64,000 nucleotides of DNA from Marinobacter nauticus. Its GTDB lineage: Bacteria; Pseudomonadota; Gammaproteobacteria; Enterobacterales; Shewanellaceae. Shown in pieces: positions 35,261 to 43,127 of this stretch. The first letter of the stretch is position 1, and every line of letters starts with the position of its first letter. Below the pieces are notes generated by a model. That model ran no database searches and was not told the DNA's origin. It saw only the letters and a program-made list of their open reading frames with translations. Position numbers and translations under genes: made by a program. The stretch is taken from the NCBI RefSeq assembly GCF_019801015.1, contig NZ_JAHVJZ010000001.1, positions 930,001-994,000 on the forward strand, in the 5' to 3' direction.

Positions 35261-35989
35261 TTACTGATCCTGGTCCCAATCCTGGTAAATCGCCTTCAGC
35301 TGCTTAACGGCGTGCTTGTGCAGCTGACAGATCCGCGACTCCGTCAGCCCCAGAGTCAGGGCGATCTCCTTGAGGTTCAGTTCGTGTTGGTAATAAAGCG
35401 ACAGCACCAGCTGCTCCCGCTGATTCAGTTTTGCCAGCGCACTGGCCAGGGTTCTGTGTTTCTGGAAACGCTCGGTTTCATTGCCCTCTTGTTCGAGGCT
35501 GGCACCGGCACCCAGCAGCTCGTCCAGACTTTGCAGGGACTCCGCCTGAGACGCGTACAGCCGTTCACGATATTGGTCGAGGGAGAGCGACAGCGCGTCC
35601 GCCACCTCCTGATCCTGGGGAGGACGACCCAGCTCCCGGGTCAGACGGCGGACGGTGTCGTTGAGCTCGTGGGACTGCTGACGAAGCTGACGCGGACGCC
35701 AGTCCTGACGTCGCAGCTCATCAAGAATGGCGCCGCGGATCCTCAGGCTGGCAAAGGCGATAAAACCGTTGTCCGGCTCACCCGGATACCGTCGCAGCGC
35801 ATCCAGTAACGCCATCAGGCCAATCTGCTCCATGTCTTCCGGCCCCATCATCGGGCCGCAATGACTGCGCAACTGGCCCATGGCCCGCTTCACCAGAGGC
35901 AGATACTGTCGCAGGTAGTGGTTTTCGTCGTGAGCCCGGCCGGTGGGGTTCGCCACCGGCTCCTGATAAGCGTGTTCAGTCTGCAGCAT
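35261..35989 (-). CDS. fliA: lateral flagellar sigma-28 factor FliA (LafS)
   Basis: A 242-residue sigma factor with regions 2 ('LVKRAMGQLRSHCGPMM', 'DMEQIGLMALLDALRRY'), 3 ('ELGRPPQDQEVADALSLSLDQY') and 4 ('LNQREQLVLSLYYQHELNLKEIALTLGLTESRICQLHKHA'). It should direct RNA polymerase to late lateral genes such as the flagellin gene. Its anti-sigma factor FlgM is encoded at 53.9 kb. It lies inside the operon, between fliL and motA. Confidence 0.95.
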   Translation of the reverse strand: MLQTEHAYQEPVANPTGRAHDENHYLRQYLPLVKRAMGQLRSHCGPMMGPEDMEQIGLMALLDALRRYPGEPDNGFIAFASLRIRGAILDELRRQDWRPRQLRQQSHELNDTVRRLTRELGRPPQDQEVADALSLSLDQYRERLYASQAESLQSLDELLGAGASLEQEGNETERFQKHRTLASALAKLNQREQLVLSLYYQHELNLKEIALTLGLTESRICQLHKHAVKQLKAIYQDWDQDQ

Positions 35990-35999
35990 GGGCGAATCC

Positions 36000-36455
36000 T
36001 TATTGCACCACGAGTCGGGTGAAGAGCACGTCGTCGATCTGGTCCGGATAGCCGTTCCGGCTCAAGGTATCGGCCAGCAGTACCTTGACCTCGTTCTGCA
36101 GACCGTTGAGATCTTCCAGCTGACTGAGCTCTTCGTACTGCTTCTTGGAGAACAGGTGCATCAGGCCATTGCGCACCAGTGGTTCGGCCTGCTCCAGCAC
36201 CTCGCCAAACTGAGCGGATTGGCTCTTGATCGCCAGTTCCAGCTGGACATAGTGCTGAAACTGTTCACCCGGTACGCTGATTACGAATCGGTCCAGTTTG
36301 TGGAAATGGGCGGTGGGCAGCAGGGTCTGCGCCTGGCTGTCCTTGCTCCAATAATCGGCGGTCTGGGTACCGCCCCAGTAACTGAGGCCGCTGACGGCTG
36401 CCAGCAGAATCAGACTGCGGCCCCACTGCTTTCGATTGCTCCCTTGGGATTGCAT
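36000..36455 (-). CDS. fliL: lateral FliL-like protein (LafF)
   Basis: A 151-residue single-pass membrane protein: one helix near residues 13-30, then a periplasmic domain beginning 'KLDRFVISVPGEQFQHYVQLELAIK', the FliL pattern of a stomatin-like fold. FliL rings support stators under load. Position between fliK and fliA matches lafF of Vibrio. The C-terminal 'YPDQIDDVLFTRLVVQ' also fits FliL. Confidence 0.87.
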   Translation of the reverse strand: MQSQGSNRKQWGRSLILLAAVSGLSYWGGTQTADYWSKDSQAQTLLPTAHFHKLDRFVISVPGEQFQHYVQLELAIKSQSAQFGEVLEQAEPLVRNGLMHLFSKKQYEELSQLEDLNGLQNEVKVLLADTLSRNGYPDQIDDVLFTRLVVQ

Positions 36456-36469
36456 ATCCTTCTCCTGCC

Positions 36470-37564
36470 CTACGCCAGGGCATCAATCTGATGATTTAGG
36501 CGGTCTTCCGCCGTACTGTGGCTCGGGGCGGCGGCCAGCACACCGGGGCTGACAACAGTGTGTCGAGGCGACGCTTCACGTTGGCCATCGCCCTCCTGTC
36601 CGACATCGACATCCACCTGGCCGCCATGACTCTGCCCCAATTCGTCCCGCAGACGTTCGGCGCCGCTTTGCAGGGCTTCCCGTACCGTCGGGTTGGCGGC
36701 ATTCAACTGAACAATCAGCCTCTCGCCTTCCAGCCGAACGTTGAGCTCAATGCGGCCCAGATCCGGCGGGTCAAGCCGCAACTCAGCGCTTTTCACCTGC
36801 TGTTCAAACTGGAAACGAAGCTGGTCGCGCAGCGGCGTCAGCATCTCCCGCGCCCACTGCTGAGGCTCACCAGGCAGACTGAGCGGCCCCCATTGAGGCA
36901 AGCCGCGTCCGTGCGCCTGGTGAGACGCCTGCGTGGTGGCATGGCTGCTTGTCGCCAGCGCCGCCGTTGCTGAGGCGGTGTCCGCCGCGCGCCCTTCCGC
37001 GCTCTGAATCATTGGGCGATCGGATAGGCCCGCCTGGCGCAAAGACGTCAGCAGGTCGGTGTTGCCCAGCCTGGGTGCCTCAATGGCCCCGGACTGAGAA
37101 GACGGGATGGCACTCATCGGCGGATGGCCTGTCAGTGAAGCCAGGGAAAACCGGCCTCCTTCACTGGCTGGCTGCGCACTTCGCAATGCACCAGGCTCCG
37201 CGTTCTGAGTGGCAATGGCCGCCGGTATGGGTCTCGGTCCGGTTGACTGAGTCGGTGACAGCCCAACCATTGCCTGAGGCGTCTGTCCATTGCCCGCGCC
37301 CGCCATCTGCGGGTCGGCAAGCCGAACCGGATTGAAGGGTTCCGCACCTGAGCGCGGTTGTTGTCCACCCGCACCTTCGGCTGCCTGGTGGAAAGGGGCT
37401 GGCTGAGAGCCGGTGTTGTCCACCTTTGCTTCGCCAGTCACCGGCATCATCTGGCCAAACCCGTCAGCCGGTGTGTCGCCCTCTCCCTGCTGAGCCCGGA
37501 CTTTGCCGTCCGCCTGGCCAGTGTTGGGATTGGATATGGGGAAAATCCGCACCTTAGTCTCCAC
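36470..37564 (-). CDS. fliK: lateral flagellar hook-length protein FliK (LafE)
   Basis: A 364-residue protein with a low-complexity Gln/Pro/Ser-rich N-terminal two thirds and a conserved C-terminal FliK domain: 'FQQVKSAELRLDPPDLGRIELNVRLEGERLIVQ'-type sequence at about residues 255-290. It measures hook length and switches export specificity. It overlaps the upstream fliT-like gene by 11 bases. Confidence 0.9.
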   Translation of the reverse strand: METKVRIFPISNPNTGQADGKVRAQQGEGDTPADGFGQMMPVTGEAKVDNTGSQPAPFHQAAEGAGGQQPRSGAEPFNPVRLADPQMAGAGNGQTPQAMVGLSPTQSTGPRPIPAAIATQNAEPGALRSAQPASEGGRFSLASLTGHPPMSAIPSSQSGAIEAPRLGNTDLLTSLRQAGLSDRPMIQSAEGRAADTASATAALATSSHATTQASHQAHGRGLPQWGPLSLPGEPQQWAREMLTPLRDQLRFQFEQQVKSAELRLDPPDLGRIELNVRLEGERLIVQLNAANPTVREALQSGAERLRDELGQSHGGQVDVDVGQEGDGQREASPRHTVVSPGVLAAAPSHSTAEDRLNHQIDALA

Positions 37565-37898
37565 TTAACTTGGTCAATTCGTAGGCGCTGAGGCCTTCCT
37601 TGTCCTGACGCAGCTTCTGCATCCGCCCAGCCAGCTCATCTCTGGCACTGACGACCTGGTGCAAGGCCCGGCGATGTGAATCGGCCAACAGCCGGCGCGC
37701 ATGTTGCTCAGCAGGGTCCTGCGCCCGGCCGGCCTGCTCGAGCCGCTGCCGCATCGCCATATCCAGCTTGCGCAGCTGCTCCCAGTCCTGCTTGTCTGCA
37801 GCCTGCTTCAGCAGCCGGGCCAGCTTTTGCCACTGGTCGCAACGTGTCCGCACGTCCAGCTCCGGCTCAGTTGAGGTTTTGCCAACCGTCATGGACAT
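37554..37898 (-). CDS. putative FliT-like chaperone (LafD)
   Basis: A 114-residue helical, charged protein ('WQKLARLLKQAADKQDWEQLRKLDMAMRQRL', 'ARDELAGRMQKLRQDKEGL') located directly after fliS, overlapping it by 32 bases. Size, helix content and position match lafD/fliT of lateral systems, where FliT is the chaperone of the cap protein FliD. Sequence similarity to FliT is low, so the assignment rests mainly on position. Confidence 0.7.
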   Translation of the reverse strand: MSMTVGKTSTEPELDVRTRCDQWQKLARLLKQAADKQDWEQLRKLDMAMRQRLEQAGRAQDPAEQHARRLLADSHRRALHQVVSARDELAGRMQKLRQDKEGLSAYELTKLSGD

Positions 37899-38247
37899 CG
37901 CTGATCACCTTGACCACAGGAACGAGCAAACTGGCGTCGTTCTTAAGACTTGCCTGAAACAACTGCTGGCTGCAGTAGTCGTACAGACGATGCAGGTTTT
38001 GAGCGATTTCACCGCCCTGTTCCGTGTCCAGAGCACTGTCGAGGCCGTGGATGATGTCCAGGCATTTGCCGATACTGGCGCCTTTCTCCGCCACCCGTTT
38101 TTCGGTGAGGTGGCCTTCGGCCCGCGCCAGCTCGTCCAGCAGGCCGTTAAGCAGCATGCGGACCAGCTCGTGCTGATTTGCGGCAGCAGCCCGGGCGTTC
38201 ACTTCGGTGTGCTTATAAGCATCAAATGGGCTTTGTTCGCTTAGCAT
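37867..38247 (-). CDS. fliS: lateral flagellin export chaperone FliS (LafC)
   Basis: A 126-residue helical protein with the FliS pattern ('YKHTEVNARAAAANQHELVRMLLNGLLDELARAEGHL', 'LDSALDTEQGGEIAQNLHRLYDYCSQQLFQA'). It holds flagellin subunits before export. It lies 22 bases after fliD. Confidence 0.94.
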   Translation of the reverse strand: MLSEQSPFDAYKHTEVNARAAAANQHELVRMLLNGLLDELARAEGHLTEKRVAEKGASIGKCLDIIHGLDSALDTEQGGEIAQNLHRLYDYCSQQLFQASLKNDASLLVPVVKVISDVHDGWQNLN

Positions 38248-38269
38248 GGCAATCTCAATGTGTTGAAAA

Positions 38270-39595
38270 TCAGTAGAAAAGGCTGCTCGACTGCTGCATT
38301 TGCAGGGTCAGCTGCTCAACCCGGACAAACTGCGCCAGGTAGCGGTTGTACACCTGCTCCATGCGCATATCGTGCTGCTCCATCCGGTCATCCACCCGGC
38401 GGATGTTGGCCTCCATGGAGTCCTGACGGTTCTTCAGATAGCCATCTTTGTCGGTGTAGATCGCCAACGCGGAATCGATGCGATCGAACAGGCCTCCGTC
38501 TTCAGAAAACAGGTTCTGTACCTTGTCGCCCTGAGTGGCGAGGGCATCCTCAAACTTGCTGCTGTCCAACTCCAGCTTGCCGTCGCGGGTCACTTCAATG
38601 CCGATATCAGACAGACGCAGGCCGTCCGCAGATTCAGCGTACAGCTCGCTGCGCAGGCGTTGACTCAGGCTTCGCAGTGCCCCATCTCCGGACAGAACAC
38701 CAACGTCGTCCGCACTGTCGTCGCCCTCCTCGCCGCCGACCGTTTTGCCGAAGGTGTACTTGCCGATTTCGTCGATGAGCGCGTTGTACTCGTCGATAAA
38801 GCTCTGCACCGACTCGGTGATGGCTTCATTGTCCTGACCCACGCTGACCCGCAGAGGGCCACCAATAAAGTTGCCGGAAGCGTCAGTCTGGTGCGCTTGC
38901 TTCAGCTCAATGGTCAGCCCGGAGATGGCGTTATCGAGGGTGTTGGAGGCGGAGCGGATCTCAATCGGATTGGTCTCACCCATCAGCACAATGGCGTCCT
39001 GGGCTTTGGCCATTTCGTTGAGCGTACCGGTGATGTCGGTACCGTTGTGGGAGACGGAAATGGCATTGCCTTCACCCGTCTCGGCGCCGGTCAGAACCAG
39101 ATGAACCTTGTCGCCGCTCTGTACCAGAGAGGCCTGGACGCCGGGGTTGAGGTCGGAGTTATTGATGGCGTCACGCAGCTCATTTAAGTCTGTGTAGTCC
39201 GCCATATTGAGCGTCATGGTTTCGCCACCGACGCTCAGGGAGATCTCACCGGCAGGCAGCGGGCCGTCTACAGAGTCAAACTCCCAGGAGAGCTGGTGCG
39301 CACTGGCGAGCTGCTTGACGTAGAAGGCGTAATCGCCGGTTGCGGCGTCCGCCCCGGCGGTGATGTTGGCGATATCCTCATTGGACACCGTAACGCCCTT
39401 TTTGCTGAACGCGTCATCGGTGATGGAGGACATGCTGTCGCTGAAACTGTTGAGCTTGGTTTCAATCGCTTTGTATGCGGCAAGCTGCGCCTCGTACTGC
39501 GCTTTCTGGATGCTGTATAGCTGATCCTTGGGCGCGCGTTCTGCCTGAACCAGCATGTACGCCATGTCTGCTGGGTTGATACTGGAACCGATCAT
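38270..39595 (-). CDS. fliD: lateral flagellar cap protein FliD (LafB)
   Basis: A 441-residue filament cap protein. The N-terminal 'INPADMAYMLVQAERAPKDQL' and the C-terminal helix 'YLKNRQDSMEANIRRVDDRMEQHDMRMEQVYNRYLAQFVRVEQL' are the standard FliD ends, with variable central domains. It starts the long lateral operon that runs down to 32.7 kb. A sigma-54 promoter lies just upstream. Confidence 0.95.
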   Translation of the reverse strand: MIGSSINPADMAYMLVQAERAPKDQLYSIQKAQYEAQLAAYKAIETKLNSFSDSMSSITDDAFSKKGVTVSNEDIANITAGADAATGDYAFYVKQLASAHQLSWEFDSVDGPLPAGEISLSVGGETMTLNMADYTDLNELRDAINNSDLNPGVQASLVQSGDKVHLVLTGAETGEGNAISVSHNGTDITGTLNEMAKAQDAIVLMGETNPIEIRSASNTLDNAISGLTIELKQAHQTDASGNFIGGPLRVSVGQDNEAITESVQSFIDEYNALIDEIGKYTFGKTVGGEEGDDSADDVGVLSGDGALRSLSQRLRSELYAESADGLRLSDIGIEVTRDGKLELDSSKFEDALATQGDKVQNLFSEDGGLFDRIDSALAIYTDKDGYLKNRQDSMEANIRRVDDRMEQHDMRMEQVYNRYLAQFVRVEQLTLQMQQSSSLFY

Positions 39596-39619
39596 ACTCT
39601 CTCCTTTGGCCAGACCATC

Positions 39620-39635
39620 TGCAAGCCTGATGCCA
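39620..39635 (-). promoter_or_regulatory. sigma-54 promoter of the fliD operon
   Basis: On the minus strand TGGCATC-AGGC-TTGCA fits the -24/-12 consensus TGGCACG-N4-TTGCW with the invariant GG and GC correctly spaced. It lies 25-40 bases before the fliD ATG. Confidence 0.8.
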
Positions 39636-39722
39636 ACCAGGTTAGGCCTTTATTATTCAATGATTTAATTCGTATTCTTGGCAGTGACCGACACCGAGAC
39701 TTCCGCTTGTTTCGGGGGGGAA

Positions 39723-39739
39723 GGAAATGCCCTTTCCGC
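39723..39739 (-). promoter_or_regulatory. candidate enhancer-binding site, fliD operon
   Basis: GCGGAAAGGGCATTTCC, one of three 17-base GCGGAAA-N6-TTCC elements found upstream of lateral sigma-54 boxes, 87 bases before this one. A half-like copy GCGGAAG follows at 39700-39706. Confidence 0.6.
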
Positions 39740-39812
39740 CTGGATAACCGCCTCTCCTGGCAGTTATAGGCGTCGGGAAAACGGGGGGACTTGAGCGCCG
39801 CGGGTGGCGGAG

Positions 39813-40019
39813 TTAGTGATCCGGGGAATTCAGAAATTCCTGGTCGAAGGCCGGGAGCAATTCGTTCAGCTCACCGTGTTGATCTGACTGAGCCAGGGCT
39901 TCCGCCCAGCCGCGTTCAAACTCGGTGTGTGCCTCACTGCCAACCGGATAGGGATTGCCCACCTGGCTCTGCCGGAAACTCCGCAAACCAAGCTGGTAGG
40001 CCTTGCTTTTACCGTTCAT
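39813..40019 (-). CDS. Rmf/CrpP-like small protein in the lateral cluster
   Basis: A 68-residue protein whose first 45 residues ('AYQLGLRSFRQSQVGNPYPVGSEAHTEFERGWAEAL') have the layout of ribosome modulation factor and CrpP: a helix with Tyr-x-x-Gly, a Asn/Cys-Pro-Tyr turn, and a second helix with an aromatic-x-x-Gly-Trp. RMF dimerises 70S ribosomes in stationary phase; CrpP-type relatives have other roles. The acidic C-terminal tail is extra. It lies between the Maf partner gene and fliD and may act in the lateral programme, but this is inferred. Confidence 0.6.
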   Translation of the reverse strand: MNGKSKAYQLGLRSFRQSQVGNPYPVGSEAHTEFERGWAEALAQSDQHGELNELLPAFDQEFLNSPDH

Positions 40020-40128
40020 TGCAAAACGTCCATGATATTGAGGTAGAGGCCCGCCTCTTCCCTGAGGTAAGGGCCCACTGACCTGAATAACGTTAGCATT
40101 GGCATAGCGACGGTTTGTCGCGATTCAC

Positions 40129-40392
40129 TCAAGTGCCGGACTGGCTGAACAGCTCTCTCAGTTCAAACTCGAAATAGTCGGCGAGCCCGACATAGTCCTG
40201 GCGTTCCATGCAACTCAGCAGCTCCGGGAAGAGCACCTGCGCCTGGGCCAACCGCTCGGCACTCAGCGACGAAAACTGGTTCACCATCTCCGGCATCAGC
40301 GCCGCCACCTGACGATTGGCGTCGAACGTCGCTCCGGCCCGGAACAGCCCCCCTACCCGTTTCAGCTCACGGATCAGCTCGGTTCGTTTCAT
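40129..40392 (-). CDS. small protein coupled to the Maf glycosyltransferase
   Basis: An 87-residue, mainly helical protein ('MKRTELIRELKRVGGLFRAGATFDANRQVAALMPEMVNQF...'). It overlaps the end of the maf gene by four bases (ATGA), so the two are translationally coupled. I recognise no family. Small size and coupling suggest a partner or chaperone for the glycosyltransferase or for flagellin. Confidence 0.65.
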   Translation of the reverse strand: MKRTELIRELKRVGGLFRAGATFDANRQVAALMPEMVNQFSSLSAERLAQAQVLFPELLSCMERQDYVGLADYFEFELRELFSQSGT

Positions 40393-41681
40393 GCGGCGGC
40401 CTCCTTCAGTGACAGCGTGCCTTTAATCAATGCTCCGATTTCACCCATGTTGGTAAAACGCACGCCGGGATGACGACAGATGTAGTCCTCCAGCGTACGC
40501 AGATACATCGCCATATTGGGCTCAGTGGCCACTAACTCACCATTACAGCCGGTGATCATATAACGGGCTTTCCTGGCGGATGCTCCCAGTTCACCGTCCT
40601 CGTAGCCGGTGTGGGTCTGGCCATTGGGGTAGGCAAAATCGCAGCCAAAAAGCGCAATGTCCGTGGCACCCATTTTGACCGCCAGGTCCACCGCGGTGAG
40701 CGTCACACTGCCGCTGCTGTAGACTCTTCCACAGCCGGCTTTACGAGCCAGAACATCGTATCCGCTGGCCTCCCAGACGGCGGCAATGCGCTCTCCCGGC
40801 CAGCGCCTCAGCTCAGCCGGGGCGATACGGGGGAAGTAAATCAAAGGCACCGGCCCGACACGCTCGACCTGAAGATGCTCAGCGGTGATCCTGGCGTCGA
40901 TGGTCACCACGTAGTCCGGCGTAATGCCCGCATCAAGCAACGGCTTCAGCGCCGTATCCACCGCGATCACGATGGCGTTCTGACGCGCCTGACGGATCCG
41001 CTCAAATCCGAACTGCAGCGACGGCCCAGTGGCAATCACCAGGACTTTTGCCTTACCGGCTGACGCCGACAGGGTGTTGAACAGCGTCGCCACATCGGTA
41101 TCACTTTTAATCAGCGGCAGCAGCTCCCGAAAGCGACTGCGCACTTCGGGGTTATCGGCGCTGTGGATCTGGTTGGCCCGCTCCTCGTTCATCTGCCACA
41201 TCAGGCGATCCCGCAGCCCTTCACACGCCCGCTCCGCTAGCATCACTTCGCCGGGCACCGTTGCCAGAGGAGGACGCAGCAGCGTACTGCCATCAAACAC
41301 CAGCTCGACCCGGGGGTCTTCCAGCCAGCTTCGCTGCTCAGAGAGGGTCAGGACATGGCGGAAGATGGCACGATTCAGTATCACCACCTTGAGGGATTCC
41401 AGCGCCGGGCGCTTCAGCAGGAAATGTTGTACGTCGCCAAGCGCGGTGCCGAACAGGGTGGCACTGCGGGCGCTTTTGGGGATCTTACGGGCCAGCAGGC
41501 TGGCCTCAGCAATTCGGTCATGCCGGCTGGTCAGTTGAATGCCTTGAATCGAGAGGGTGGTTTGAAGCCCCTGCACCAGCTCGGCATCGGGGCTGATATC
41601 GGGCTGCGCTGCCAGCATCTCCGCTAATGCGGGCCAACGCTGGCGTAGTATCGCCATATTATCCTGGTAATGCTCTGTCAT
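40389..41681 (-). CDS. maf: Maf-type motility-associated glycosyltransferase (DUF115)
   Basis: A 430-residue protein of the Maf/MptE-like (DUF115) family. The core has 'KVLVIATGPSLQFGFERIRQ' and 'AIVIAVDTALKPLLDAGITPDYVVTIDA', then 'SSGSVTLTAVDLAVKMGATDIALFGCDFAYPNGQTHT', which are the hallmark motifs. Maf proteins attach nonulosonic acids such as pseudaminic acid to flagellin before export. It is directly downstream of the lateral flagellin gene, and lateral clusters of some Aeromonas also carry a maf gene. A sigma-54 box lies upstream. The sugar-synthesis genes are not in this window. Confidence 0.9.
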   Translation of the reverse strand: MTEHYQDNMAILRQRWPALAEMLAAQPDISPDAELVQGLQTTLSIQGIQLTSRHDRIAEASLLARKIPKSARSATLFGTALGDVQHFLLKRPALESLKVVILNRAIFRHVLTLSEQRSWLEDPRVELVFDGSTLLRPPLATVPGEVMLAERACEGLRDRLMWQMNEERANQIHSADNPEVRSRFRELLPLIKSDTDVATLFNTLSASAGKAKVLVIATGPSLQFGFERIRQARQNAIVIAVDTALKPLLDAGITPDYVVTIDARITAEHLQVERVGPVPLIYFPRIAPAELRRWPGERIAAVWEASGYDVLARKAGCGRVYSSGSVTLTAVDLAVKMGATDIALFGCDFAYPNGQTHTGYEDGELGASARKARYMITGCNGELVATEPNMAMYLRTLEDYICRHPGVRFTNMGEIGALIKGTLSLKEAAA

Positions 41682-41722
41682 TGGGTTTCTGCGTCTGCGT
41701 AAAAACGGATGGTCGAGCGCAA

Positions 41723-41738
41723 AGCAAGTCCAATGCCA
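41723..41738 (-). promoter_or_regulatory. sigma-54 promoter of the maf operon
   Basis: On the minus strand TGGCATT-GGAC-TTGCT fits the -24/-12 consensus with correct spacing, 42-57 bases before the maf ATG. Confidence 0.75.
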
Positions 41739-41813
41739 AGGTCATTATGCTTTTATTTCAATGCGTTAGTTTCGTGCGGTGACAACGGCCACCACGCCGG
41801 TTCCGCCTCCGGG

Positions 41814-41830
41814 GGAAGGCCGATTTCCGC
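41814..41830 (-). promoter_or_regulatory. candidate enhancer-binding site, maf operon
   Basis: GCGGAAATCGGCCTTCC, second of three GCGGAAA-N6-TTCC elements, 75 bases upstream of the sigma-54 box. A half-like GCGGAA copy follows at 41801-41806. Confidence 0.6.
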
Positions 41831-41847
41831 TTTCGGCCTAATCGCCA

Positions 41848-41875
41848 CAAAAAAAGGGGGCCCGCCGGGCCCCCT
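41848..41875 (-). terminator. terminator of the flagellin gene
   Basis: GC-rich stem GGGGCCCG/CGGGCCCC followed by seven T on the minus strand, 25 bases past the flagellin stop. Confidence 0.9.
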
Positions 41876-41899
41876 CAATATTCAGACGGTGTCTGGTGA

Positions 41900-42706
41900 T
41901 TACAGCAGACCCATTACCAGGCCGCCCATCTGGTTGGACTGGGCCAGGATGTTGGTGCCGGCCTGAACCAGCAGCTGGTTCTTGGTCATGTTGGCCGTTT
42001 CAACCGCGAAGTCGGTATCCATGATACGGCCCTTAGCGGCTTCAGTGTTTTCCTGAACGTTGGCCAGGTTGTTGATGGTGTGCTCGATACGGTTGATGTT
42101 GGCACCGAAGGTCGCACGGTGGCCGTTTACGGTATCCAGAGCACCCATCGCGGTGTCGATAGCGGCCTGAGCGTTGGCTTGGTTGGTCAGGTCACCACCG
42201 ATGGCCAGACCGGTCGCATCAGCGGTTACAGTCAGCTGGTCCTGACCGGCGTTCAGAGCACCAATCTGGAAGGTTACGCCGCCGGCGAAGGAGGTAAATA
42301 CGTTCTGACCGGCAAATTCAGTGGACGCAATGATACGGTCAACTTCAGAGGACAGCTCCTGGTATTCGGCATCCAGAGCGCTCATTTCCGCAGTACCGTT
42401 GGTGCCGTTGGCAGCCTGGGTTGCCAGGTCTTTCATGCGGTAGGCGATGTTGGTGATTTCATCCAGACCACCTTCAGCCACCTGCATCATACCGATGGCG
42501 TCCTGACCGTTACGCATCGCGACAGACATACCACGGGACTGCGCTTCCATGCGGTTGGCGATCTGCAGGCCTGCGGCATCGTCTTTGGCGGAGTTGATGC
42601 GGAAACCCGTGGACAGGCGCTCCATGGCGGTGCCCATGGCGGAGTTGGAACGACCCAGAGAGTTCTGAGCAACCAGAGAGTTGTAGTTAGTTTGAATAGA
42701 CAGCAT
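41900..42706 (-). CDS. lafA: lateral flagellin LafA
   Basis: A 268-residue flagellin with the conserved D0/D1 ends: 'MLSIQTNYNSLVAQNSLGRSNSAMGTAMERLSTGFRINSAKDDAAGLQIANRM' at the start region and 'NRIEHTINNLANVQENTEAAKGRIMDTDFAVETANMTKNQLLVQAGTNILAQSNQM' at the end. It has a very short variable middle, as in lateral rather than polar flagellins. It is a single gene with its own sigma-28-like promoter and terminator. The adjacent maf gene suggests glycosylation of Ser/Thr in the central part. Confidence 0.95.
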   Translation of the reverse strand: MLSIQTNYNSLVAQNSLGRSNSAMGTAMERLSTGFRINSAKDDAAGLQIANRMEAQSRGMSVAMRNGQDAIGMMQVAEGGLDEITNIAYRMKDLATQAANGTNGTAEMSALDAEYQELSSEVDRIIASTEFAGQNVFTSFAGGVTFQIGALNAGQDQLTVTADATGLAIGGDLTNQANAQAAIDTAMGALDTVNGHRATFGANINRIEHTINNLANVQENTEAAKGRIMDTDFAVETANMTKNQLLVQAGTNILAQSNQMGGLVMGLL

Positions 42707-42749
42707 GGGGATTCCTCCAGTGAAGTGCTGTTAACTGTTGCACTTACTC

Positions 42750-42776
42750 AAAACGTCCTGCCTCGGGAAATCCTTA
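42750..42776 (-). promoter_or_regulatory. sigma-28-like promoter of lafA
   Basis: On the minus strand TAAGGATT (42769-42776), 11 bases, then GACGTTTT (42750-42757). This compares with TAAAGTTT-N11-GCCGATAA: six of eight and four of eight matches with correct spacing, 44 bases before the ATG. Confidence 0.45.
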
Positions 42777-43082
42777 AACTGCGCCCCACAAATTTTCACG
42801 AAAAATTTCTATGAGACTGTTTTTATTGGCTTTTTGGTGCCATCAAAAACGGATGTCGTGACCAGTTTCAGCGCGTTAAAGTCATGATCATGTTGCCAGT
42901 TTTGCTGTCGTGCACGGCGCTGCTGCCGCCCGGGAGCGCGCTTTGTCCATCCTGACCCTGCGGAGCAAGGCCGGTGTATTGGCGGCTTTTGCTTCGCTCC
43001 CTCGATGCTTTTTGCCAAAAACGACCGCTTGCCACTGTCCGGTTCTGGAGCAACCACAACAGCGCCCTTTCCGATAAGGCAC

Positions 43083-43114
43083 AAAAAAAGCGCAGCCATT
43101 GGGCTGCGCTTTTT
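43083..43114 (-). terminator. terminator of the lateral flgB-lafW operon
   Basis: Stem AGCGCAGCC/GGCTGCGCT with a four-base loop and a seven-T run on the minus strand, 14 bases past the last gene. Confidence 0.88.
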
Positions 43115-43127
43115 CAAACCTGTCTCA

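Larger units (their letters stand above)
42707..43127. other. intergenic region upstream of lafA
   Basis: About 420 bases holding the lafA promoter and leader and, at the far end, the terminator of the flgB-lafW operon. No gene is seen in between. Confidence 0.5.

Noticed and set aside
42809-43117. 102-residue minus-strand frame upstream of lafA
   Set aside because: It starts inside the terminator of the flgB-lafW operon and has no domain.
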